NCBI GenBank assembly: GCA_023415205.1
Contig: JAEZLR010000038.1
Coordinates: 51,074-115,073 of the forward strand
Direction of reading: 5' to 3'
Length of the DNA stretch: 64,000 nucleotides
Source of the DNA: Bacillota bacterium
Lineage (GTDB): Bacteria; Bacillota; Clostridia; DSM-8532
Shown here: in pieces, positions 45,394 to 54,158 of the stretch
How positions within the stretch are numbered: the first letter of the stretch is position 1
Layout of the letters: each line of letters begins with the position of its first letter
The notes under the pieces: model-generated
What the model saw: only the letters and a program-made list of their open reading frames with translations
Databases searched by the model: none
What the model was told of the DNA's origin: nothing
Program-made: the position numbers and the translations under genes

Positions 45394-46062
45394 ATGTCAT
45401 TTCAAGATATTTTTAAAAGCAGTTTTTTAGAAAAGGCCGCCTCATTTTCCCTATTGGATGTGGTATTGTCCATGGTGCTGTCCTTTTGTCTCGGTCTCTT
45501 TATTTTCTATGTTTATAAGAAAACCTTTGCGGGTGTGATGTACTCGGCAGCCTTTGGTGTTTCCCTTATGGCCATGACCTTGATAACCACACTCATTATT
45601 CTCGCGGTGACCTCCAATGTCATTCTCTCATTGGGAATGGTAGGCGCGCTGTCCATTGTTAGGTTCAGAACAGCTATCAAGGAACCCCTGGATATAGCCT
45701 TTCTGTTCTGGTCCATATCAGCGGGTATTGTTACCGGAGCAGGGCTTATTCCCTTGGCTGTTATAGGGTCTGTTTTTATTGGCGTGATTCTTCTTATCTT
45801 TGTCAATAAAAAGAGTACTGACACCCCTTATCTGATTGTGGTCAATTGTCAGAACGATCAATCCGAAGCGGATGTCCTGTCTCTTGTAAAGTCCAAGACA
45901 AAGAAAAGTTTGGTTAAGGCAAAAACCGTATCTAGAAATGGAATTGAGCTAACGGTAGAGGTTCGCCTGCTGGATATGAATGCCTCCCTTGTCAATGAGC
46001 TGCTAACAGTAAACGGAGTAGAAAATGCCGTGCTTGTAAGCTACAACGGAGAGTATATGTGA
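45394..46062 (+). CDS. DUF4956 family membrane protein
   Basis: A 222-residue protein with four membrane helices in the first ~140 residues and a cytoplasmic or extracytoplasmic C-terminal domain. The segment SLGMVGALSIVRFRTAIKEPLDIAFLFWSI, with its Arg-rich turn, is the DUF4956 hallmark. Function is unknown; the family commonly sits with VTC and CotH genes, as here (15 bp after VTC, 31 bp before CotH), suggesting one complex. Confidence 0.9.
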   Translation: MSFQDIFKSSFLEKAASFSLLDVVLSMVLSFCLGLFIFYVYKKTFAGVMYSAAFGVSLMAMTLITTLIILAVTSNVILSLGMVGALSIVRFRTAIKEPLDIAFLFWSISAGIVTGAGLIPLAVIGSVFIGVILLIFVNKKSTDTPYLIVVNCQNDQSEADVLSLVKSKTKKSLVKAKTVSRNGIELTVEVRLLDMNASLVNELLTVNGVENAVLVSYNGEYM

Positions 46063-46093
46063 AGCGACAGAAAAGGAGCGGGAGGTGCAATCC

Positions 46094-48067
46094 TTGATAA
46101 AGAGTAAATTTATTAATGCTATTGTTGCAGTCGCAGTCATTTTTGCACTGATTGCAGCCCTGCTGATGGTTAGTTTTTCAAGTCATCAAGCTGTTGAGAC
46201 CAGTGTAGTACAACCCTATGAAAGTGCACTTTTTGGAGGCGATCTGATTTCCATTGACATCATAGCCGATCAGGAGGAATGGGAAGACATGATTTCCAAT
46301 GCTTCTCAGGAAGAATATATCATGGTGGATGTGGTTGTGAATGGAACCAAATTCCAAAACGTCGGCATTCGTCCTAAAGGCAATTCCAGCCTTTCCCAAG
46401 TGGCCATGAGCAGTTCTTCCAACAGATACAGCTTCCGATTGAAGTTTGATCAATATGTCAAAGGGCAGACCTGTTTTGGGTTGGATACCTTTGTGGTAAA
46501 CAACATGCTCGGGGACAACAGCTATATGAAAGAGTATCTTTCCTATGATCTGATGCAATACATCGGAGTGGACACCCCTCTGTATGACTTTGCCGATATT
46601 TCAGTCAACGGAGAAAAATGGGGCTTTTATCTAGCCATTGAGGCCTATGATGACAGCTATATGACAAGAGTTTACGGAGATGCTTCGGGTAGCCTGTACA
46701 ATGTCAAGTCAATGGACATGGGTAACCGGGATGATAATGGCAATGGGATGGTACCTCAAATGCCAGGGAATGGGCAGATGCCCACAATGCCAGGGAATGG
46801 TCAAATGCCTGAAATGCCTGAGAATTGGCCGATGCCTGAAATGCCTGAGAATTGGCAGATGCCCGAAATGCCTGAGAATGGGCAAATGCCCACAATGCCT
46901 GGGAATGGGCAAATGCCCACAATGCCTGAGAATGGGCAAATACCTGAAATGACAGAGGATGACCAAAGCAATGCTATGGGCGGAATGGGCCGAGGGATGT
47001 TTGGTGGAATGAGTGGCCGTGGTGGTAGTGATCTTCGCTATACTGATGACAATACAAGCAGCTATACCTCCATTTTCAACAATGCCATTGGGGAAGTCAC
47101 TGAGGAATCCCAAAAAAATGTAATAGAAGCCTTGAAAAACCTCGCTGAGGGCACAAATCTGGAAACCTATTTTGATGTGGATAAAATCCTTCGTTATATG
47201 GCGGCCCATACCATTGTTGTTAATATGGACAGCTATTCGTCAAATATGGCTCAAAACTACTATATTTATGAGGACAATGGCAAGGTCACCATACTGCCCT
47301 GGGATTATAACTATGCCTTTGGTGGCTTCATGTCAGGAGGAGCTTCTTCGGTTGTCAACTTCCCCATCGATACACCGGTAAGCGGCGTTTCCCTTGAAGA
47401 CAGACCGCTGTTTGCACAGCTTCTTGCCAATGATACCTACAAGGCTAAATATCATGAGTATCTCAACGAGCTGTTGACCGGATACTTTACCGAGGGAAAA
47501 TGGGCTGAGAGATTATCTCAATTGGACACCTTGATTTCCGGTTATGTGGAAAATGATCCCTCAAAATTCTGTACCTTTGAGGAATATCAGAAAGCAGTGT
47601 CCGCTCTTAAGACCTTGGGAGAACTTCGGGCAGAAAGTATATTGGGCCAGTTGGAAGGTTCGGTGCCCTCAACAACCGAGGCACAGAACCAAAACCCCGA
47701 TGCGCTCATATCCACAGATAAACTAACTATGAGCGACTTAGGGGGAAGTGGAATGGGAGGTGGTAACCGAGGAGAAGGAGGCCGGTGGGGTGGCGAGAGT
47801 AATACCCAGGGAATGCCGGCCGGTGGCTTCGGTGGAATGGGCCAGATTCCAAATCGAGGAATGGGCCAGATTCCTGATCGAGGAATGGGCAAGGATAGAG
47901 GGGAGGCAATGGCTGAGAATGCCAGGCCTGATAAATTTTCAGAGGGGAGCGGCTTCAGTCAACCTTCAAACATGAGCAGTAACAGCTTTCCTATTCTTCT
48001 GGCAGGATCAATGATGCTTCTCATTGGAGCAATAATCTTCGCAGCTAAATTTAAAAAGAGATATTGA
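46094..48067 (+). CDS. CotH kinase-family secreted/membrane protein with repeats
   Basis: A 657-residue protein with an N-terminal helix and a C-terminal helix plus KFKKRY, so probably anchored in the membrane with the body outside. CotH-kinase features: NVGIRPKGNSSLSQ, RLKFDQYVKGQ, NNMLGDNSYMKEYLSYDLM and LPWDYNYAFGGF (catalytic W-D-x-N/D). CotH proteins phosphorylate coat or secreted proteins. Two insertions are low complexity: seven 9-residue MPxNxQMPx repeats and a Gly-Met-rich region with GMGQIPxR repeats. Start TTG at 46094 follows GGAGG; GTG at 46085 is an alternative. Last gene of the operon, followed by a terminator. Confidence 0.9.
   Translation: MIKSKFINAIVAVAVIFALIAALLMVSFSSHQAVETSVVQPYESALFGGDLISIDIIADQEEWEDMISNASQEEYIMVDVVVNGTKFQNVGIRPKGNSSLSQVAMSSSSNRYSFRLKFDQYVKGQTCFGLDTFVVNNMLGDNSYMKEYLSYDLMQYIGVDTPLYDFADISVNGEKWGFYLAIEAYDDSYMTRVYGDASGSLYNVKSMDMGNRDDNGNGMVPQMPGNGQMPTMPGNGQMPEMPENWPMPEMPENWQMPEMPENGQMPTMPGNGQMPTMPENGQIPEMTEDDQSNAMGGMGRGMFGGMSGRGGSDLRYTDDNTSSYTSIFNNAIGEVTEESQKNVIEALKNLAEGTNLETYFDVDKILRYMAAHTIVVNMDSYSSNMAQNYYIYEDNGKVTILPWDYNYAFGGFMSGGASSVVNFPIDTPVSGVSLEDRPLFAQLLANDTYKAKYHEYLNELLTGYFTEGKWAERLSQLDTLISGYVENDPSKFCTFEEYQKAVSALKTLGELRAESILGQLEGSVPSTTEAQNQNPDALISTDKLTMSDLGGSGMGGGNRGEGGRWGGESNTQGMPAGGFGGMGQIPNRGMGQIPDRGMGKDRGEAMAENARPDKFSEGSGFSQPSNMSSNSFPILLAGSMMLLIGAIIFAAKFKKRY
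46760..46948 (+). repeat. seven tandem 27-bp repeats inside cotH
   Basis: Seven head-to-tail 27-bp units encode the nonapeptides MPGNGQMPT, MPGNGQMPE, MPENWPMPE, MPENWQMPE, MPENGQMPT, MPGNGQMPT and MPENGQIPE. Near-identical DNA in several units suggests recent slippage, so copy number may vary between strains. Confidence 0.93.
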
Positions 48068-48090
48068 TTAGAATCAAGTGGATATCATTT

Positions 48091-48121
48091 AAGCGGCTCC
48101 TTAAAGCGAGGCCGCTTTTTC
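48091..48121 (+). terminator. rho-independent terminator after cotH
   Basis: Stem AAGCGGC / GCCGCTT with a 13-nt loop, the T-tract being continuous with the stem, 23 bp after the cotH stop. Confidence 0.82.
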
Positions 48122-48203
48122 GTTGCCAGGGGCCTATTGCAGAGTATATTTAGTGTAGTGATATAATGTTAAGGATAGGTTAAAAAACAAGGTGGGGATG
48201 AGT

Positions 48204-49319
48204 ATGGCGAATATCATGGACTATTTGGATTGGCGTGGCGACTTAACCTTACGGCAATCTGAATTTAATGAGGTGGATAATCTTCTCCTTTCACAGCTAT
48301 CCTATGTTGATTTTGAAGGGATTGTCCCTGCACCCGGCAGTTGTGAGAGCATAACTGTAGAGGATGCTGCGACGCTGTTTTTTCAGGTCCATACTGAAAA
48401 GGAACTCTTAAATAGTACCTCTCTGCTCAGGATGTGTCCCTTTATCTTCAAGAAGATGGCTCAAAGCTCGCGCTTTGCACATGTCAGGCTGTCTGGTTAT
48501 GTAAACACCATTGACGAGACTATGCAAAAACAATTTTCAGCCATCACCATCGAGCTTGATGAGGAAACCCTTTATGTGGCTTTTAGGGGAACAGATGATT
48601 CCATAGTAGGCTGGAAAGAGGATCTCAATATGAGCTTTATGTCCCCCGTCCCAGCCCAGCTTGAGGCAGTGAGCTATGTAGATAAAACGATTGGAGACAG
48701 ATTCAACAAGATTCTTCTGGGGGGACACTCAAAGGGAGGAAATCTGGCTGTCTATGCGGCGGTAAACTGCAGCCCAACTATAAAGGAAAGGATAAGGGTC
48801 GTTTTCAATAACGATGGACCCGGCTTTGATAAAGAGATTATAACATCCCAAGCCTATCAAGAGATGCGTCATAGAATCCACACCATTGTACCCTATTCCT
48901 CCATCGTGGGAATGCTTCTGGAGCATGAAGAAGATTATGTGGTGGTTAAAAGCAGCCAAAGCGGCGTCATGCAGCATGACGCCATATCCTGGGAGGTTCT
49001 GGGGAATAAATTTGTCACGGTGGATAATATCTCAAAGCGAAGCCGGATTCTGGAGACAGCCCTCAAGGCTTGGGTGGACAAACTGAATCACGAGGAAAGA
49101 AAACAGTTCGCGCACTCTCTTTTCTATGTTTTTGATGCTTCAGGTGTCAAGAATCTGAATGATTTGTCCCAAGATAAGCTCAAAAAGATGGGAGAAATTA
49201 TGAAGGCCATCAGCAACATGGCCCCCGAGAATAAAGAAGTACTCATCAAAACCATCAAGCTGCTTTTCCAGGAGAGCAACAGGGTTATAAAAAGCTGGAG
49301 GACAAACAAGCTTCTTTAG
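48204..49319 (+). CDS. DUF2974 (Mbeg1-like) alpha/beta hydrolase
   Basis: A 371-residue protein of the Mbeg1-like/DUF2974 family: an N-terminal DYLDWRGDLTLRQSEFNEVDNLLLSQLSYVDF block, LYVAFRGTDDSIVGWKEDLNMSF, and a lipase-type nucleophile elbow GGHSKGGNLA. Function is likely a lipase or esterase, not demonstrated for bacterial members. Start ATG at 48204 follows AGGTGGGG; in-frame GTG and ATG codons at 48192 and 48198 lie within or at the edge of that site. Its 3' end overlaps the convergent MerR gene by 35 bp. Confidence 0.88.
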   Translation: MANIMDYLDWRGDLTLRQSEFNEVDNLLLSQLSYVDFEGIVPAPGSCESITVEDAATLFFQVHTEKELLNSTSLLRMCPFIFKKMAQSSRFAHVRLSGYVNTIDETMQKQFSAITIELDEETLYVAFRGTDDSIVGWKEDLNMSFMSPVPAQLEAVSYVDKTIGDRFNKILLGGHSKGGNLAVYAAVNCSPTIKERIRVVFNNDGPGFDKEIITSQAYQEMRHRIHTIVPYSSIVGMLLEHEEDYVVVKSSQSGVMQHDAISWEVLGNKFVTVDNISKRSRILETALKAWVDKLNHEERKQFAHSLFYVFDASGVKNLNDLSQDKLKKMGEIMKAISNMAPENKEVLIKTIKLLFQESNRVIKSWRTNKLL

Positions 49320-50118
49320 TCATCGGCACCTGCATTTCAAAACAGATCTCATTTGGGTTAAATACATTGCTGAGAAGCTCTCGTTGCAGGATAAACCCGG
49401 GCGAAAGCTGGTTTTCCTCCAGATAGCTGTTGAGCTTGGCGGTTTGATCAGGGGCATTGCTTTTATTAAAGGCAACACACAAAAACTGGCTGGTTTCTAT
49501 GCTGATCAAGCCGGGGAGTTCTGTCTGATCCTTGGCTGTAACGGTATAATAGAGGTGTGTAGGATGAAGGGCATCATCATTTTCACAGGGGGTATAGAGG
49601 ATCCCTGACTCATAGGAAGGCACACCCCTATGTTCATCTATTTCCTCACGAAGTGCTGAATAGGCCTGTAAGAGATCCCTTTGACTAAAGTTGGCCGGAA
49701 TCCTCTTTACCTGTATCTTACGTGAAGGGATTTCCTTGATGACTAAATCCAGGCACTCTGAAACAATTTTGGACTCATCAATAGCACCTTTTATAGCATC
49801 CATACTCTCAAGGGTTCTTGATAGAGCGACGATTCTCTCACGAGCTTTTTCAATATGTGTGGCTATAAAATCAGACAACGCGGTCATATCCTGCTTTTGA
49901 AGCATGGCCTTGATATCCTTGGGACTGATATCCATGGACCGGGCCGCTTTAATGATGTCCATCCGGATAAGCTGCTCGGACGCGTAGTATCTATATTTGG
50001 AGTTCGGGTCCACATACTCTGGTTTTAGCAACCCCAGCTTTTCATAAAAACGCAGGGCCTTAATGGTGATTCCTGTGAGCTTTGACACTTCCCCAATAGA
50101 AAATAAATCGTTTCTCAT
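49285..50118 (-). CDS. MerR family regulator with GyrI-like effector domain
   Basis: A 277-residue regulator: MerR helix-turn-helix (FSIGEVSKLTGITIKALRFYEKLGLLKPEYVDPNSKYRYY), a dimerisation coiled coil (residues ~75-125) and a C-terminal effector-binding domain of BmrR/GyrI type (~150-277). Such proteins sense cationic drugs or other small molecules and activate a divergent promoter with an elongated spacer; exactly such a promoter lies just beside it (50122-50152), facing the CPBP protease gene. Confidence 0.92.
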   Translation of the reverse strand: MRNDLFSIGEVSKLTGITIKALRFYEKLGLLKPEYVDPNSKYRYYASEQLIRMDIIKAARSMDISPKDIKAMLQKQDMTALSDFIATHIEKARERIVALSRTLESMDAIKGAIDESKIVSECLDLVIKEIPSRKIQVKRIPANFSQRDLLQAYSALREEIDEHRGVPSYESGILYTPCENDDALHPTHLYYTVTAKDQTELPGLISIETSQFLCVAFNKSNAPDQTAKLNSYLEENQLSPGFILQRELLSNVFNPNEICFEMQVPMTKEACLSSSFL

Positions 50119-50121
50119 AGA

Positions 50122-50154
50122 TTGACTCTCCCCTTAAGGTATAGTTTATACTTT
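50122..50154 (+). promoter_or_regulatory. MerR-type promoter with 19-bp spacer and palindromic operator
   Basis: TTGACT (50122-50127), a 19-bp spacer and TATACT (50147-50152) form the elongated promoter characteristic of MerR-activated genes. The palindrome AAGGTATA-GTT-TATACTTT (50136-50154) overlaps spacer and -10. It is oriented toward the CPBP gene (ATG at 50191), with the MerR gene divergent 4 bp from the -35. Confidence 0.75.
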
Positions 50155-50190
50155 TATTATGGATGAGTAAACAGGCAGGAGGAGAGAATA

Positions 50191-50946
50191 ATGCTTGCAG
50201 AATGGATATTGTTTATTCTTTTTCTGGCTTATTTTGTTGTTGGGGATGGAATGAAGATACTCTTCAGAGGAAAGAAAAAGGAATCCTCATTAAGGAACCT
50301 AAAGAACAGGATCGGCTTCTATATTCAAAGCGGGATGGAAATGTGGATTCCTGCGACTGTGATTATTGTGTTCATGGCGTTGGGTGTAATCAATCCTAAT
50401 GATATTGGCATAAAAAAGATTGAGCTACACAGTATGAAAGGGTTTTCCATCACTGTTGCAGCTGCTGCCGGCTTGTATACACTATTCCTTTTGTATCAAA
50501 CAGTCCTATTAAGAGTTTATGCAACTAGAAAACAAACCCTCAAGGTCAATGTGGATGCGGACATATTAGCATTACTGCCTGAAACACCTAAAGAAAAGCT
50601 TTATTATGTACTGCTTTCCATAACTGCCGGATTAACGGAGGAAGTTCTGTTCAGGGGATATCTCTTCTATGCCTTGGGACACCTTTTTCCTGGCCTCCCT
50701 TGGGTAGTCTGCTTGATTCTGTCCTCTGTATTTTTCGGAATCATGCATCTTTATCAGGGACTGGGAAACGCCTTAAAAACATTAGTTGTTGGACTTATAT
50801 TAGGTATTCTGTATCTTGCCTTCGGCTCCATTCTTCCCCTCATAGTCATACACATTCTTGTGGATGTCAGCAGTGTGGATATTCACACGGTGAGAGAGAA
50901 AGCTGATGAAACCAAAGATGCAACAGTAAGGGAGAAAACTAAGTGA
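50191..50946 (+). CDS. CPBP family intramembrane metalloprotease
   Basis: A 251-residue polytopic protein with CPBP (Abi/Rce1-like) motifs: GLTEEVLFRGYLFY (EExxxR), FFGIMHLYQG (second His motif) and LPLIVIHILVDVSS (third His/Asp region). Such proteases process prenylated or secreted peptides or confer self-protection to bacteriocins. ATG follows AGGAGG. It is probably activated by the divergent MerR regulator. No bacteriocin gene is visible next to it. Confidence 0.88.
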   Translation: MLAEWILFILFLAYFVVGDGMKILFRGKKKESSLRNLKNRIGFYIQSGMEMWIPATVIIVFMALGVINPNDIGIKKIELHSMKGFSITVAAAAGLYTLFLLYQTVLLRVYATRKQTLKVNVDADILALLPETPKEKLYYVLLSITAGLTEEVLFRGYLFYALGHLFPGLPWVVCLILSSVFFGIMHLYQGLGNALKTLVVGLILGILYLAFGSILPLIVIHILVDVSSVDIHTVREKADETKDATVREKTK

Positions 50947-50991
50947 TTATAAATGGATTTATAGGGAATATATGCAAGTGGTGATGTTTAT

Positions 50992-53391
50992 ATGCCCTAC
51001 ATAGCCCATTTTAGGGAGTCAGACCGGAAAATCCATGAGTTACGGGATCATCTCTTTTGTGTTGCCAGGCTATGCGAAAAATACGGTTCACGCATAGGTG
51101 TTGGAAAGCTTGCTTATTTAGCGGGTTTACTTCATGATATGGGTAAATACGGCCAGGGCTTTCAAGACTATATTTGCTCAAAGATGCCTTGGAATCTTCA
51201 ATCGGAGAAAGCCCATAAAATTGACCACGGAAAAATAGGAGCTTTATATCTTTATGAAACCTACCACTCTTCTGGCAGTAGCCTTGAGCGAGCTGCATCA
51301 GAGATTCTTTCCATGGTCATTTGCTATCATCATGGTGGGCTAGAGGATTTTATAACCCCTGACCTAAGGCTTCCTTTACTAAAGAGGTTCGATATCCATC
51401 CTGCCGAAATAGACTATCATCAGTGTGTCAAACGCTTCTTTGAGGATGCTTGTCCCGAGGAGGAAACCCGAATACTCTTTAAAGAGGCCTGCAAGGAAGT
51501 AGGATTTGTTTGGAAATGTTTTAAGGAACATAAATCTCCGGAGACGTTTTTCTTTCATTTATTGATCAAGCAGGTCTACAGTATTCTTATTGATTCAGAT
51601 CGCTATGACACCTATCTGTTTGCGGAAAATATTGAGGAAAAGCTTCCCGATGACATTCAGCAGCTCTGGAAGTTATATATCAATCGTCTTGATCAAAAAC
51701 TGGAGGACATGAGAAGAAAAGCTGCTACCACAGAGCAGGGAAAGAAAATAAAGGATTTGAGACTTCAGGTCTCAGAGACTTGTTATTGTGCTGCGAAAAG
51801 AGATAGGGGAGTTTATCTCCTCACCGTGCCTACAGGAGGTGGGAAAACCCTAGCTAGCCTGAGATTTGCACTTGAACATGCCAGATTAAAGGATATGGAG
51901 AAAATCATCTATATTCTTCCCTATACAACTATCATTGAACAGAATGCCCAAGTGGTGCGAGAAGCTCTGGATTGTGACGATCAATTACTCGAACACCATT
52001 CCAATGTCGTCCATACTGAACATGGTCAATATAAGCTTTTAACCCAACGCTGGGATTGTTCCATCATCTTCACCACCATGGTTCAGTTTTTAAATACCTT
52101 CTTTGAGTCCGGGACCTCCTCCATGCGAAGGCTACATCATCTTAATCGTGCCATTCTTATTTTTGACGAAATTCAAACCCTTCCAATAAAATGCATCTCT
52201 TTATTTAATAATACTGTTAATTATCTACATAGGATCAACCAATGTACCATTGTGTTGTCCTCAGCAACACAACCTAATTTGGCAGAAACGGGAAGGCCCA
52301 TTGTTCTTTCTCAACAGCCTCATATCATAGAGAATCCGTTGGAACTGTTTGCTGGATTTAAGCGGATGAATGTGGTTCCCCGCTTTAAAGAGGGCGGATA
52401 CACCTCAGAAACCCTTAAAGATTTAGTGATGGATCTCAGTGTAAAGGAAAAAAGTATACTGATTGTGTTGAATACTAAACAATCGGCTGAAGATGTCTTC
52501 TTGTCATTAAAAGAGGCCTGTGGGGAGATTACAACCCTGTACCTTTTGAGCACTAATCTCTGTCCCGCTCACAGGAAGAAGATAATTAGTGAACTCCGAA
52601 GCAAACTTGAGAAGCATGAGCGGGTGATTTGTGTAAGCACCCAACTCATCGAGGCAGGTGTGGATATCAGCTTCGATACTGTTATCAGAAGCCTTGCCGG
52701 ATTGGATTCTATAGCACAAGCATCAGGGCGTGGAAATCGCCATGGCGAAAATGCCATCAAGGAGACTATCATCGTCAATATGAGGGATGAAAGCCTGACA
52801 AAGCTACCAGAAATTACACTTGGTCAAAAATATACACGCTTGGTTCTTGATAAATATCAGAACGATCCGGAGCGTTATAGTCATGATCTTTTGTCCCCTC
52901 CGGCCATACTGGAGTATTACAAGAATTACTACCAGGATGGTGAAATTAATATTCAAATGGATTATCGGCTAGATGAAAAAGGAAGTACGTTGTATGAAAT
53001 GCTAGGGTCATCCAAAAAAATTGCGCAAGCCTATTCAGATAGTTATGGTAAAGCTGTTCCAGTAGTATTTCTCCATATGTTCAGGACTGCTGCGAATGAG
53101 TTTAAAGTCATTGAAGAAAATACGCGCTCAGTGCTTGTACCCTATGGGGGTGGAGAGATAATCATAAGCCAGCTCATCAGCAACGGTACGCTGTCAGAAA
53201 AGCTTAAGCATCTCAAGGAAGCACAACAATATACAGTCAATATATTTGAGCACCAGTATTGGAAACTCATGGACGTGGGTGCTCTGGCACCTTCCCCAGT
53301 GGAAGGTCTCATCATTTTGAAGGATGGGTTCTATGATGATGAACTGGGGGTGACCTATACAAAAAAACTTGAGCCTCTGTTTGACCCATAA
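50992..53391 (+). CDS. cas3: Cas3 helicase-nuclease (type I-C, HD fused)
   Basis: A 799-residue effector nuclease recruited by Cascade to degrade target DNA. The N-terminal HD domain has HELRDHLFCVARL, LLHDMGKYGQGFQDY, HGKIGALYL and CYHHGG. The SF2 helicase has Walker A VPTGGGKT (~280-286), Walker B IFDEIQTL, SSATQPN and the motif VI region QASGRGNRHG. It heads the cas operon; the ATG lies 45 bp after the CPBP stop with a weak ribosome binding site (AAGTGGTGA), so it may also be read from the upstream promoter. Confidence 0.96.
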   Translation: MPYIAHFRESDRKIHELRDHLFCVARLCEKYGSRIGVGKLAYLAGLLHDMGKYGQGFQDYICSKMPWNLQSEKAHKIDHGKIGALYLYETYHSSGSSLERAASEILSMVICYHHGGLEDFITPDLRLPLLKRFDIHPAEIDYHQCVKRFFEDACPEEETRILFKEACKEVGFVWKCFKEHKSPETFFFHLLIKQVYSILIDSDRYDTYLFAENIEEKLPDDIQQLWKLYINRLDQKLEDMRRKAATTEQGKKIKDLRLQVSETCYCAAKRDRGVYLLTVPTGGGKTLASLRFALEHARLKDMEKIIYILPYTTIIEQNAQVVREALDCDDQLLEHHSNVVHTEHGQYKLLTQRWDCSIIFTTMVQFLNTFFESGTSSMRRLHHLNRAILIFDEIQTLPIKCISLFNNTVNYLHRINQCTIVLSSATQPNLAETGRPIVLSQQPHIIENPLELFAGFKRMNVVPRFKEGGYTSETLKDLVMDLSVKEKSILIVLNTKQSAEDVFLSLKEACGEITTLYLLSTNLCPAHRKKIISELRSKLEKHERVICVSTQLIEAGVDISFDTVIRSLAGLDSIAQASGRGNRHGENAIKETIIVNMRDESLTKLPEITLGQKYTRLVLDKYQNDPERYSHDLLSPPAILEYYKNYYQDGEINIQMDYRLDEKGSTLYEMLGSSKKIAQAYSDSYGKAVPVVFLHMFRTAANEFKVIEENTRSVLVPYGGGEIIISQLISNGTLSEKLKHLKEAQQYTVNIFEHQYWKLMDVGALAPSPVEGLIILKDGFYDDELGVTYTKKLEPLFDP

Positions 53392-53423
53392 TAAATATTA
53401 ATTCTAAAGAAAGGAGTGATAAT

Positions 53424-54158
53424 TTGAAGAATGAAGTATGCTTTAAAGTGACAGGGAGATATGCCTTGTTTACAGACCCTCTAACGAAAATAGGCGGCGA
53501 AAAGCACAGCCTGCTTATCCCTACATATCAGGCACTTAAGGGTGTTACAGAGTCTGTGTATTTTAAACCCACTATCAACTGGTTTATTGATAATGTCCGC
53601 ATCATGCGTCCCATCAAAACAGAGTCAAAGGGAATCCGAACCCTAAATATGAGTGGCGGCAACGATCTTTCCTACTACACCTTTCTCCGTGATGTGGAGT
53701 ACCATGTTAAGGCACATTTTGAGTTCAATCTCCAACGCCCCGATCTGGAGCAGGATCGCTGTGAGAACAAGCATTATTTCATTATGAAGCGGTGCATCGA
53801 AAAGGGGGGAAGAAGAGATATCTTTTTGGGAACCCGGGAATGCCAGGCTTATGTCGAGCCCTGTGAGTTCAATGAGGGCCAAGGTTACTATGATCAAATG
53901 GGTGATATGTCCTTTGGGCTCCAATACCATTCCATTGTATATCCCGATGAACAGGCAAGCAACCAACTGACTGTTAAGCTCTGGACTCCCGAAATGCATA
54001 ATGGAGTGATTAATTTCTGCAGACCAGAAGAGTGCCACCACGAAAGAGTCATCTTCAAGCAAAAGCCCAAGAAGTTTATCCAAGGGCTCAACTTCACAGG
54101 GCTTAAGGAGGAATTGCTTCTTGAGGGTTATGATGAAATGGGGGTGGGTAATGGATGA
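53424..54158 (+). CDS. cas5c: Cas5c (type I-C crRNA-processing Cascade subunit)
   Basis: A 244-residue Cas5d/Cas5c protein. The N-terminal ferredoxin-like segment CFKVTGRYALFTDPLTKIGGEKHSLLIPTYQALKG and FLGTRECQAYVEPCEF are typical. In type I-C this subunit cleaves the repeat in pre-crRNA and then caps the 5' handle, replacing Cas6. No cas6 is present, in agreement. The TTG start at 53424 follows AAGGAG. The stop overlaps cas8c by 4 bp. Confidence 0.95.
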   Translation: MKNEVCFKVTGRYALFTDPLTKIGGEKHSLLIPTYQALKGVTESVYFKPTINWFIDNVRIMRPIKTESKGIRTLNMSGGNDLSYYTFLRDVEYHVKAHFEFNLQRPDLEQDRCENKHYFIMKRCIEKGGRRDIFLGTRECQAYVEPCEFNEGQGYYDQMGDMSFGLQYHSIVYPDEQASNQLTVKLWTPEMHNGVINFCRPEECHHERVIFKQKPKKFIQGLNFTGLKEELLLEGYDEMGVGNG

